Assembly: GCA_002869305.1 (NCBI GenBank)
Contig: PKTC01000477.1
Coordinates: 1 to 6,940, forward strand
Length of the DNA stretch: 6,940 bases
Reading direction: 5' to 3'
DNA from: Marinilabiliales bacterium
GTDB lineage: Bacteria; Bacteroidota; Bacteroidia; Bacteroidales; UBA12077
Position numbers and translations under genes: made by a program
The notes under the pieces: generated by a model
Database searches by the model: none
Told to the model about the DNA's origin: nothing
What the model saw: the letters and a program-made list of their open reading frames with translations, nothing else
In this document: positions 1 through 6,907 of the stretch, in pieces
Numbering within the stretch: the stretch's first letter is position 1
How the letters are laid out: the number at the start of each line of letters is the position of its first letter

Positions 1-639
1 AGCAAACATGAAATAGTAGTTCGCTGCCGGATTTACCAAATAGTCAGGATCGATTATATGAGCAGCTTCCTGGGATAATCCCGCTAATAAGGGATCTATG
101 GTTCCCAACAATAAATTAGCACTATATCCTCCTGAAACACCTGCAAATGCTGCTGCCATCCCAGCAAGAGGGTGCCTGCCAACCGATAAAAAGATAATGG
201 CTCCTAATGGAACCAGCAATACATAACCTACTTCGCTGGCTGTATTCGATAAAATAGATGAAAAAACAATTACGAATGTAAGCAAACGTTTTGGTGCCGA
301 CATGACTAAAATACGGAGAACCGTGCCTATAAATCCGCTGCTTTCTGCTATTCCAATTCCAAGCATGGCCACCAATACGGTTCCCAAAGGGGCAAAGCTT
401 GTAAAGTTGGTAACCATTTCTTTTAATATTCTACCCAAACCATCTTTGGACAATAAGTTCACCGGTTCAATCATTTCCTGGGTTCGAGGATGAATAGCAT
501 GTATGTCGAAAAGACTTAAAAAACCGGATAGAAAAACTACTAATAATGCAAAAATGGCAAATAAAGTTGCAGGGTGGGGTAAAGCATTTCCTCCCTTTTC
601 AACAATATTTAAAAATTTGGTGAAATATCTGTTGTTCAT
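1..639 (-). CDS. AbgT-family transporter, N-terminal 213 residues (gene runs off the left edge)
   Basis: This is an inner-membrane transporter of the AbgT family. E. coli AbgT imports p-aminobenzoyl-glutamate, a folate breakdown product; some other members export sulfonamides, so the substrate here is not known. The frame is open from ATG at 637-639 to base 1 with no stop. It shows a short cytoplasmic start (MNNRYFTKFLNIVEKGGN), a first membrane segment at about 22-44 that begins with the family-typical LPHPATLF, hydrophobic segments at about 82-110, 117-133 and 137-153, and the motif GVSGGYSANLLLGTIDP near 167-183, typical of the family. Members are usually about 500 residues, so less than half is visible. 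No Shine-Dalgarno is seen before the ATG (AACACAATATG). It lies downstream of the tricorn-like gene, behind a strong terminator, so it probably has its own promoter; none is convincing in 640-716. The family call is firm; the substrate is not. Confidence 0.9.
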   Translation of the reverse strand, partial: MNNRYFTKFLNIVEKGGNALPHPATLFAIFALLVVFLSGFLSLFDIHAIHPRTQEMIEPVNLLSKDGLGRILKEMVTNFTSFAPLGTVLVAMLGIGIAESSGFIGTVLRILVMSAPKRLLTFVIVFSSILSNTASEVGYVLLVPLGAIIFLSVGRHPLAGMAAAFAGVSGGYSANLLLGTIDPLLAGLSQEAAHIIDPDYLVNPAANYYFMFA

Positions 640-719
640 ATTGTGTTCAATAAATGATTAATGTTTTTTAAACACATAAAAACAGGATTGGTTCAGCAAG
701 CGATATAGATATCCTTCAT

Positions 720-756
720 AAAAAAAGACTCCTGCTTATCCAGAAGTCCTTTTTTT
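720..756 (-). terminator. Intrinsic terminator after the tricorn-like gene (hairpin copy 1)
   Basis: Read on the minus strand, GACTTCTG and CAGGAGTC form an 8-bp stem with one G-U wobble and a six-base loop (GATAAG), followed directly by seven T. This is a textbook intrinsic terminator, about 110 bases after the stop of the tricorn-like gene. Seven A also precede the stem across one bulged base, so the structure could act on the plus strand too, though there the stem has a C-A mismatch. It is nearly identical to the hairpin at 4301-4332. Confidence 0.85.
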
Positions 757-779
757 GTGATTGTTATTTTGCCTGTTTG

Positions 780-798
780 TTTCAATGTACAATTGAAA
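780..798. repeat. Small perfect inverted repeat in the intergenic region
   Basis: TTTCAAT and ATTGAAA form a perfect 7-bp stem around the five-base loop GTACA. It lies between the tricorn-like stop and the terminator and has no T-tract, so it is not itself a terminator. It may be an RNA 3'-end structure or chance; function is not known. Confidence 0.45.
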
Positions 799-826
799 TT
801 AGCTCAGTGAATAAACAAGCAGATAC

Positions 827-842
827 TCCCGATAAATCGGGA
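827..842. repeat. GC-rich palindromic hairpin TCCCGAT/ATCGGGA
   Basis: A perfect 7-bp inverted repeat (TCCCGAT, AA, ATCGGGA) begins 17 bases after the tricorn-like stop. It is markedly more GC-rich than its surroundings. No T-tract follows, so it is more likely an mRNA 3'-end stabilising structure or a dispersed REP-like palindrome than a terminator. The bases 848-859 just before it (ATTTCATGAAAT) are a second perfect palindrome that reaches into the stop codon. Confidence 0.5.
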
Positions 843-858
843 CCGTTATTTCATGAAA

Positions 859-3800
859 TTATTTATTTATCTTTTCAAGCACTTTAACCGGATCTGCAGG
901 TTGTTTTTTAAGTTTCACCTCTTCCGTTTTTAGTAACTCAAGAGCTACTTCAACTGCTTTTTCAAGCTGGGTGTCTATTCCACTGATTTCTTGTGAAGGG
1001 ATTTGTTCCACATGATAATTCGGAGAAATTCCTTTGTTCTCAACATCCCATTCTCCTTCTGCATTAAAGAATCCCCAGCGAGGAGCTCCCATAAATCCAC
1101 CATCAATAAGCGGTGGTAAACCTCCCCATCCAACAAGACCACCCCAGGTTTTTGTTCCAACTAAAGGGCCTATTTCTTTTTTCTTAAACATGTAAGGTAA
1201 GTAGTCTCCGCCGGATCCAGCACGCTCATTAATGATCATTACTTTTGGCCCGTACAATGCTGACGCAGGACTTGTAAAAGCTTGTTTGTCGCCAACCGAA
1301 TTGTTGAAATATCCCATTAACTCCCGATCAAGCAAATCAATGATATAATCGGCTGCTGATCCTCCTCCATTGTAACGTTCATCAATTATAGCTCCTTTTT
1401 TATGTTTTTGGGCAAAAAAGTATCTGTTAAAGTTTTCATATCCGGCAAGGGTAGTATTTGGAAGCCATACATAAGCTAACTTACCCCCAGATAATTCATC
1501 TACTCTTTTTCTGTTTTTTTCAATCCAGGCTCTTTGTCGTAGCGCAGATTCGCTTGAAACCGGAATTACCACTACTTCCCTGGCTTCATTCAAAGATGGA
1601 GTGCTATTGATCTTTAGAATAGTTTGTTTTCCCGCTGTTTGATCAAATAGGCTATAGATATTTTTAGTGCCGTCGAGCATTTCCCCATTTACCGAAAGGA
1701 TATAATCTCCTTCTTTTACATTTATTCCAGGACCACTTAGTGGTGACTGAAGGTCGGGATTCCAGTTTTCGCCTTCGTAAATTTTGGCAATCTGGTAGTA
1801 ACCATTCACCAGCATGTAATCAGCGCCCAGTAAACCAACAGGAACACGATCAAGGTCGGGATAGTCTCCACCTCCTACAAATGAATGACCAACAACGGTT
1901 TCTCCTCCAATAATATCCAGAACATAGGTAAGATCGGCTCTGTGATTCACATCTTCAATCCAGGGTTTATAGGTTTCTTCTATTGTAGTAAGATCGAGGC
2001 CATGCACATTTTCAACATAAAAGAAATCGCGTTGATAGCGAATAGCCTCTTTGAACATTTGCGCCCATTCAGCTTTTGAATCTATCTTAAGATTGAGATC
2101 TTTCAGTGCCAGGCTGCTTTCTCCCTTGAGATCTGGTTTAAGATCTTCAATTTTCCAAGCATCACCTTTTTGATACAGTATTTTTTTACCATCATATGAA
2201 ATATAATGATCTTGTATGTTTTTAGTGACGTCTTTTAATTCCTTTTCCTCAAGATTATACTCTTTAAGGTCATAGGTTCTTGAAAGCATATCAGCAGGTC
2301 TTTCAGCAATATAAATCTTTTTTTCTTCTCCGGCTACAACCGAAAGATATGACTTTTGTGGAATATCCAAGGCAATAATTCGTTGATTAAGACCTTTAAA
2401 ATCAATTTTTACTTTTATTTCTTCATCTTCTTTTTCTTCATCCTTTTTCTTTGAACTTTCTTTTTCTTCATCCTTCTTTTTTACTTTTTCATCATCACTT
2501 TTAGGAAAAATGGGAGAAGGCTCGTCTGCATCGAGTACGGCCATGTAAACAGCATACTCGAGAGGTCTGAAAAATGAAGACATGTCTAACCATCCTACAT
2601 GCAAACTATAATTGGTGCTGGCCATGAAATAAAGGTATTTACCGCCTTTATCCCAGGCAGGAGAAATGCAATTAGACATACCATCTGTTATCTGATAGGA
2701 TTTTTGTTCGGAAACTGAATAAATAAAAATGGCATTGTATTCACTTTTTAGTTTTGATACGTATGCAATCCATTTTGAATCGGGCGACCATTCAGGATAT
2801 ATGGTTCGCTGTGGACTATCAAAATTTTCATTCCCTATTCTCTTGAGTTCTCCTGTTGCTATCGTTAATAACCAAATATTTCTATCGCCATCGGTAAAAC
2901 TTATCATTTTAGAGTCTGGTGACCAAACCGGGGTGAAGTAGAATGATTGATTTCTCAATGCTATTTTTTTCAGGTTTTTACCATATTGGTCAGAATAATA
3001 CAATTTATATTCGCCACTCTCATCCGAAAACCAACTGATATATATTCCATCGGGCGACCAGGCCGGAGCTCTATCAGCTATTCCGGCGCTATTTGTAATG
3101 TTTCTTATGGAGCCATCCTTGGCAGGAACTGTAAATATATCTCCTCTCGCCGAAAAAACAGCTCTTTTACCTGTCGGGCTTACTGCGGCATTTTGAATAT
3201 CTTCGGCAACATTTTTCCAATGAGGTCGGGTCCAGCTTAGATCAGCGTTTATGTTAATCTGAACTTTAGAAATATCATTTGTTGTTGGGTCGAGGAGATA
3301 AAGATAACTGCCATTTTCTACAACCAGCTTATCTCCCCCTGATCCTATATGCTTGGTATCAAATTCTGTGAAAAATGTACGCTGTACAAGCGCCTGATTT
3401 TTAACATTGTACGACCACACATTAGATATGGTATCTCTATCCGACAGGAAGAAAACTTCATCTCCATTCCAAACAGGTTTCTGATCAATGCTACCATTCC
3501 AGGGAACTTTTGTTAACTGATACGTATCCATGGACACAATTCGTATCGGATTATTCTGACCTCCCCGGTAATGACGGAATTCATTTTCCCAGGGCTGTAC
3601 CATCTGGTAAGCAAACATGCTACCATCCTGGTTAAAATCGCCAAAGCTTACTCTAGGGACTTTTAATTCTGAAGGCATTCCTCCGTCTTTGCTAACTTTC
3701 CAGAACTGCTCCAGGCTTTGTACCGGAACTTTGGTCCTTCCTGAAACAAACATAATATGATTATCAGGAGTCCATCCCCGAGCCTCGTCGGTTCCGGGAT

Positions 3801-4116
3801 GCCAGGTTAATCGTTGCGGATTTCCACCTTCAATGGAAACCATATATACATCTGTATTTCCATCGTACTGACCAGTAAAGCAAACGAATTTGCCATCGTT
3901 CGAAAAATAAGGCTTGGTTTCCATCCCCGACGATACGGTTAAACGTTGAGCTTGACTTCCATTTATATTGCATATCCAGATATCTCCGGCATATTCAAAA
4001 GCAATATGGCTATCTGTAACGTCGGGATTTCGTAATAATCGTGTTTGCGCCTGAATCGCTGTAAAACAATGAATACAAAACACAAAGATGATTGAAATAA
4101 GGTAAAATTTTTTCAT
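859..4116 (-). CDS. Exported tricorn-like serine peptidase (S41 family) with beta-propellers and PDZ domain
   Basis: This is a 1085-residue tricorn protease homologue, close in length to archaeal tricorn (1071). Tricorn cleaves oligopeptides into very short peptides. A signal peptide is clear (MKK, hydrophobic 4-19, probable cleavage after AIQA at 23), so it should act in the periplasm, unlike the cytosolic archaeal enzyme. The order matches tricorn: a six-bladed propeller at about 25-300; a second propeller at about 305-660 with PD40 blades (WSPDG near 353, WSPDS near 398 and 443); a C1 domain near 680-750; a PDZ domain near 765-850 (GINVKEGDYILSVNGEML); and the S41 catalytic core at 850-1060. 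Likely catalytic residues are His744 (VGHSF), Ser968 (NERAGSGGDY) and Glu1026 (VENKGISP); the NGGG at 916-919 fits the oxyanion region. A Lys/Glu-rich linker (539-570) interrupts the second propeller. The gene is intact, stops at TAA, has a candidate promoter at 4187-4217, and lacks a Shine-Dalgarno. The family call is firm; natural substrates are unknown. Confidence 0.93.
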   Translation of the reverse strand: MKKFYLISIIFVFCIHCFTAIQAQTRLLRNPDVTDSHIAFEYAGDIWICNINGSQAQRLTVSSGMETKPYFSNDGKFVCFTGQYDGNTDVYMVSIEGGNPQRLTWHPGTDEARGWTPDNHIMFVSGRTKVPVQSLEQFWKVSKDGGMPSELKVPRVSFGDFNQDGSMFAYQMVQPWENEFRHYRGGQNNPIRIVSMDTYQLTKVPWNGSIDQKPVWNGDEVFFLSDRDTISNVWSYNVKNQALVQRTFFTEFDTKHIGSGGDKLVVENGSYLYLLDPTTNDISKVQININADLSWTRPHWKNVAEDIQNAAVSPTGKRAVFSARGDIFTVPAKDGSIRNITNSAGIADRAPAWSPDGIYISWFSDESGEYKLYYSDQYGKNLKKIALRNQSFYFTPVWSPDSKMISFTDGDRNIWLLTIATGELKRIGNENFDSPQRTIYPEWSPDSKWIAYVSKLKSEYNAIFIYSVSEQKSYQITDGMSNCISPAWDKGGKYLYFMASTNYSLHVGWLDMSSFFRPLEYAVYMAVLDADEPSPIFPKSDDEKVKKKDEEKESSKKKDEEKEDEEIKVKIDFKGLNQRIIALDIPQKSYLSVVAGEEKKIYIAERPADMLSRTYDLKEYNLEEKELKDVTKNIQDHYISYDGKKILYQKGDAWKIEDLKPDLKGESSLALKDLNLKIDSKAEWAQMFKEAIRYQRDFFYVENVHGLDLTTIEETYKPWIEDVNHRADLTYVLDIIGGETVVGHSFVGGGDYPDLDRVPVGLLGADYMLVNGYYQIAKIYEGENWNPDLQSPLSGPGINVKEGDYILSVNGEMLDGTKNIYSLFDQTAGKQTILKINSTPSLNEAREVVVIPVSSESALRQRAWIEKNRKRVDELSGGKLAYVWLPNTTLAGYENFNRYFFAQKHKKGAIIDERYNGGGSAADYIIDLLDRELMGYFNNSVGDKQAFTSPASALYGPKVMIINERAGSGGDYLPYMFKKKEIGPLVGTKTWGGLVGWGGLPPLIDGGFMGAPRWGFFNAEGEWDVENKGISPNYHVEQIPSQEISGIDTQLEKAVEVALELLKTEEVKLKKQPADPVKVLEKINK
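2428..2481 (-). repeat. Tandem 10-codon repeat in the charged linker of the peptidase
   Basis: Residues 546-553 and 556-563 both read KKKDEEKE, ten residues apart, inside the highly charged segment at 539-570. On the plus strand it appears as a pyrimidine-rich stretch with a duplicated TTCTTTTTCTTCATCC word. Such low-complexity inserts in the second propeller are probably surface loops. The repeat could vary in copy number between strains by slippage (inference). Confidence 0.7.
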
Positions 4117-4186
4117 GCGTGTAGATTTTATGTAATTCGTTTCAAAATTGAATAAGGAGCCTGAAATTTTTTATTAAAAAAGTTAT

Positions 4187-4217
4187 TCAAGTTACAATAA
4201 ATTGGATTAGAATCAAA
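4187..4217 (-). promoter_or_regulatory. Candidate Bacteroidota-type promoter of the peptidase gene
   Basis: On the minus strand TTTG (4214-4217) is followed after exactly 19 bases by TAACTTGA (4187-4194). The Bacteroidota primary sigma consensus is TTTG, about 19 bases, then TAnnTTTG; the -33 box and spacing match, while the -7 box misses its last two bases. Transcription would begin near 4180 and leave a leader of about 64 bases before the ATG at 4116. The leader holds an A/T inverted run (TTTTTTATTAAAAAA, 4167-4181). This is a motif match only, not a demonstrated promoter. Confidence 0.4.
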
Positions 4218-4303
4218 CAAATTGTTAGCTAATCACTTAGGTGAGTTTGCTTGTATGTTGATTTTTTGTTTAAACCAAATTACCATTCCTCAGCGAACCT
4301 CAT

Positions 4304-4332
4304 AAAAAAAGACTCCTGATTATCCAGAAGTC
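4304..4332 (-). terminator. Intrinsic terminator after the permease gene (hairpin copy 2)
   Basis: On the minus strand GACTTCTG and CAGGAGTC again form an 8-bp stem with one G-U wobble, here with loop GATAAT, followed by seven T. It begins 26 bases after the TAA of the permease. It separates the permease from the peptidase gene, which supports separate transcription units. Over 32 bases (4301-4332 against 717-748) it differs from copy 1 at one loop base. Confidence 0.85.
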
Positions 4333-4358
4333 TACTTGCCTTAAAGAAATTTTATGTA

Positions 4359-4946
4359 TTACTCATATCTGAGTGAATTGGCCGGGTTGGCCGATGCCGC
4401 TTTTATGGTTTGGAAACTAATGGTAGCTAAAGCGATTAAGATTGAGAACAAACCTGCAAAAAGGAATAGTAGTATGTTAATCTCGATTCGGTATTCGAAA
4501 TTTAACAACCATTTATCCATCAAGTAATATGCAATGGGCCAGGCAATAATATTTGCTATGAGCACCCATCTAGTGAACTGTTTGCTCAGCAGATACAGAA
4601 TGCCTGAAATACTGGATCCCATCACTTTTCGAATGCCAATTTCTTTGGTTCGTTGTTCCGATATAAAGGATGATAATCCAAATAAGCCGAGCGAAGCAAT
4701 GAACAATGCCAGAATCGAAAATATTCCCAGCACCTTACCTGTTCTCATTTCAGATTTATGCAGGTTATTAAAATATTCATCCATAAAGAAATAATCGAAA
4801 GGTTGTGCAGGTAAAAACTCCTGCCAGGTTTTTTCAACATTTTGCAAGCTTTCATTTATAGTAGATCCTTTCGCTTTTATGGCTAAATAGGAAGGATAAA
4901 AATCTCCCGGATAAGACATGACTACATTGGGAATCCTGTCGTGCAT
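4359..4946 (-). CDS. C-terminal part of a MacB/FtsX-type ABC permease, cut off from the rest by an amber codon
   Basis: These 195 residues continue, in the same frame, the permease encoded at 4947-6788; only one TAG codon lies between. They hold the end of the second periplasmic MacB-like domain (1-70) and the last FtsX-like permease domain. Membrane segments are at about 73-95, 125-145 and 157-178. The conserved cytoplasmic loop EQRTKEIGIRKVMGSS follows the first, and the protein ends in ANPANSLRYE, a tail typical of these Bacteroidota permeases, before a TAA. The ATG used here is the codon straight after the TAG, so translation could restart after termination; no Shine-Dalgarno is evident. 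Alone, this piece lacks the rest of the periplasmic domain and five membrane segments, so it is unlikely to work without the first part. The most likely reading is the 3' part of a pseudogene or of a gene with a single sequencing or nonsense change. Confidence 0.8.
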   Translation of the reverse strand: MHDRIPNVVMSYPGDFYPSYLAIKAKGSTINESLQNVEKTWQEFLPAQPFDYFFMDEYFNNLHKSEMRTGKVLGIFSILALFIASLGLFGLSSFISEQRTKEIGIRKVMGSSISGILYLLSKQFTRWVLIANIIAWPIAYYLMDKWLLNFEYRIEINILLFLFAGLFSILIALATISFQTIKAASANPANSLRYE

Positions 4947-4949
4947 CTA
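4944..4949 (-). other. In-frame amber codon with adjacent ATG inside the permease gene
   Basis: On the minus strand the reading is GTT GAA GAT TTC CAC ACA CAA TAG ATG CAC GAC. Frame and family similarity continue unbroken on both sides: IVEDFHTQ, stop, MHDRIPNVVM. In related permeases this region usually reads like DFHFQSLHD, so the TAG stands where Ser or a similar residue is expected. TCG, TTG, CAG or AAG to TAG would each need one base change. Counting the amber codon as a residue, the two parts make about 809, the normal size of the family. Confidence 0.85.
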
Positions 4950-6788
4950 TTGTGTGTGGAAATCTTCAACAATTCCGATAATTTCCAGTCTAACCTTTTC
5001 ATCGTTATCGCCAAATCCAATTAAATATCTTCCTACCGGATTTTCATAAGCTAAAGCTTTTACGGCCGATTCATTTATTACAACAGACATTGAATCTCCT
5101 GGAAAATCTTCCGAAAAATACCTCCCTGCTTTAATTTTCATACCCATGGTTGCAGGAAAATCATAATCGCCAGTAACTCTTTGAAAATGAATTAATTCGT
5201 CGGTAGAAGAATTTTCGCGCTGATAAACATTGCCGCTAAACCCTGCACCAGGAACTGTTGTGGATGCCCCGGCCAGTAATATATCGGGAAAACGAAGTAA
5301 TTCCTCCTTAAACGCCTTCAACTGATCATCTAATGCCCCGGGACGCTCTACAACGATTACATTTTCCTTTTTAAATCCCAGCTTCTTATTTTGCATGTAA
5401 TTAAGCTGATTGGAAACAATGATGGTAGCTATGATGATTCCGATAGAAATGACAAACTGAAAAACAACCAATCCACTTCTAAAAAAGGATTTTTTACTAC
5501 CCGATTGTATTTTCCCTTTTAAAACGGTAATTACACGAAACGACGACAAACTTATTGCAGAATAGCTTCCTGCAAATAGTGCTACAAATAAGGTCATGGC
5601 AATAATACTTCCCACAAAACGGGAGTTTGCCAGGTAAGCAAAGCTAAGTTCTTTTTGAGTTAAATTATTAAAGCCCGGAAGTAAAAGGTATACCAGCACA
5701 AGTGCCAAGAACATAGCAATAAAGCTTAGTATAACCGATTCGTTTAGAAACTGAAAAATGAGTTGTCCGCGATGGGCTCCAGCCACTTTTCTGATTCCAA
5801 CTTCTAAAGCTCGGTTCGAAGCTTTTGCTGTTGTTAGGTTCATGAAATTTACGCATGCAATTACAAGGATAAAAAGAGCCACAATGGAGAATATAATTAC
5901 ATATTTTTTATCTCCCACAGGAGCCATATGCATGGTAGCTTCTGAATTTAAGTATATTCCGGTTAATGGTTCAAGAAAATAGCCATATCGATTGCCTGAT
6001 TTTTCCCATTCTTCCATGGAAATTCCTAAACCTTCTTGAACCTGCGGACCTACATATTTTAAAACAAAATCTCTGATTTTTGTTTCAATAACCTCATCCG
6101 TAAAACCATCTTGCAACAATAAGTAACTTGCATAATTATCGCTTAACCAGTATTCATTTCTACTCCAATCAAATGTTGAGAGAGATGCCAGGAAATCGAA
6201 AGTAAAGTGCGAATTTTCAGGAACATCTTTCATGATACCTGTAACCTTAAACTCACGATCGTTATCGAAGGTAACCGTTTTGTTCATAGGATCTTCCTTG
6301 CCAAAATATTTTAAGGCCATACTTTCTGTAAAAACAATAGATCCAGGACCAGCCAGGGCAGTTTTAGGATTTCCCTTTATCATTTCCCACGAAAAAATAT
6401 CAAAGACGGTGGAATCGGTATAATAAACACCATCCTCAATAAAACGGCTATCACCGTAACTAATTAGTTTATTGCTTCCTTTTAAAAAGCGTGTAGCATT
6501 TATAACTTCGGGAAATTCTTCTACCATGGTTCGCGCAAAAGGTGCCGCGGTGGTATAGGTCATAAAATCACGATCACCTAATCGGCCATCAATACCTCCC
6601 CGATAAATTTGGTTTGCGTTTTCATGATACCTATCATAACTTAATTCGTTGGTAATAAATAACAAGATCATGATACAACATGCCATTCCGATGGTTAGTC
6701 CGGTTACATTGATGAAAGTAAATCCTCGATGTTTTATAATGGTTCTGAGTGTTGTTAAGAGGTAATTTTTAAACATAGCTTGTAACAT
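4947..6788 (-). CDS. N-terminal part of a MacB/FtsX-type ABC permease, ended early by an amber codon
   Basis: This encodes 613 residues of a large ABC-transporter permease of the type with two MacB-like periplasmic domains and two FtsX-like domains. Such proteins sit in the inner membrane and pair with a separate ATPase; none is visible in this window, so substrate and partner are unknown. The order is a cytoplasmic start (FKNYLLTTLRTIIKHRGFTFIN), membrane segment 1 at 24-46, a periplasmic domain at about 47-290, segments 2-4 at about 296-318, 350-372 and 390-415 with the FtsX loop RALEVGIRKVAGA, segment 5 at 438-460, then most of the second periplasmic domain up to DFHTQ. It stops at TAG, where relatives continue for about 195 residues, and those residues are present downstream in the same frame. 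The ATG at 6774-6776 (MFKNYL) is a likely alternative start because family members commonly begin that way. No Shine-Dalgarno is seen before either ATG. Confidence 0.85.
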   Translation of the reverse strand: MLQAMFKNYLLTTLRTIIKHRGFTFINVTGLTIGMACCIMILLFITNELSYDRYHENANQIYRGGIDGRLGDRDFMTYTTAAPFARTMVEEFPEVINATRFLKGSNKLISYGDSRFIEDGVYYTDSTVFDIFSWEMIKGNPKTALAGPGSIVFTESMALKYFGKEDPMNKTVTFDNDREFKVTGIMKDVPENSHFTFDFLASLSTFDWSRNEYWLSDNYASYLLLQDGFTDEVIETKIRDFVLKYVGPQVQEGLGISMEEWEKSGNRYGYFLEPLTGIYLNSEATMHMAPVGDKKYVIIFSIVALFILVIACVNFMNLTTAKASNRALEVGIRKVAGAHRGQLIFQFLNESVILSFIAMFLALVLVYLLLPGFNNLTQKELSFAYLANSRFVGSIIAMTLFVALFAGSYSAISLSSFRVITVLKGKIQSGSKKSFFRSGLVVFQFVISIGIIIATIIVSNQLNYMQNKKLGFKKENVIVVERPGALDDQLKAFKEELLRFPDILLAGASTTVPGAGFSGNVYQRENSSTDELIHFQRVTGDYDFPATMGMKIKAGRYFSEDFPGDSMSVVINESAVKALAYENPVGRYLIGFGDNDEKVRLEIIGIVEDFHTQ

Positions 6789-6822
6789 TAGTTTATAGTA
6801 GTGAAAGTATGACGATATATTC

Positions 6823-6836
6823 TTATATAAGTTACA
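6823..6836 (-). promoter_or_regulatory. Possible promoter element upstream of the permease
   Basis: On the minus strand TGTAACTTATATAA lies 34 bases before the ATG at 6788, or 46 before the alternative ATG at 6776. It matches 12 of 14 bases of the motif overlapping the candidate -7 box of the peptidase promoter (4183-4196). A TTTG lies at 6858-6861, but the 23-base gap is longer than the usual 19, so promoter status is weak. Another near-match to the -7 box, TACTTTCA, lies closer to the gene. Confidence 0.25.
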
Positions 6837-6852
6837 GGCAGCATGGATATTT

Positions 6853-6879
6853 TAACCCAAATTTTATGAATATGGGTTA
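6853..6879. repeat. Imperfect inverted repeat upstream of the permease
   Basis: TAACCCA and TGGGTTA (7 bp) enclose an A-A mismatch, then ATT/AAT (3 bp) around the loop TTATG. The overall stem is about 10 bp over 27 bases. There is no T-tract on either strand, so it is not a convincing terminator. Its place upstream of the permease and overlapping the TTTG at 6858-6861 would also suit an operator (inference). Confidence 0.4.
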
Positions 6880-6885
6880 TTCAAT

Positions 6886-6907
6886 AACTCCTGGTTTTCT
6901 GGAAGTC
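6886..6907 (-). repeat. Degenerate third copy of the terminator hairpin sequence
   Basis: These 22 bases match the hairpin core of copy 1 (727-748) at 17 of 22 positions, in the same orientation: ACTCCTG and GAAGTC are kept. The changes weaken the stem, and there is no A-run on the plus-strand left side or T-tract on the minus strand, so terminator activity is doubtful. It could be a decayed copy marking the 3' end of a minus-strand gene beyond the right edge. Confidence 0.35.

Noticed and set aside
302..493. 63-codon open frame on the plus strand.
   Set aside because: It lies antisense to the AbgT-family gene, whose frame gives clear family motifs.
2947..3240. 97-codon open frame on the plus strand.
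   Set aside because: It is antisense to the propeller region of a clearly coding peptidase. The product has no recognisable domain.
4080..4116. Lipoprotein signal in the peptidase N-terminus, which has two Cys at 14 and 17.
   Set aside because: Neither Cys follows a lipobox, and a better ordinary cleavage site (AIQA) lies at about residue 23.
1..4116. Peptidase and AbgT-family transporter as an operon for peptide or folate-fragment salvage.
   Set aside because: A strong terminator and 219 bases separate them, and the transporter's substrate is unknown. Same direction alone is not enough.
4947..4949. TAG read as a sense codon (alternative genetic code or pyrrolysine).
   Set aside because: One internal TAG is no evidence for a changed code, and the two complete stops here are TAA, which says nothing about TAG. 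Pyrrolysine use is not expected in this type of organism. A point mutation or base error is simpler.
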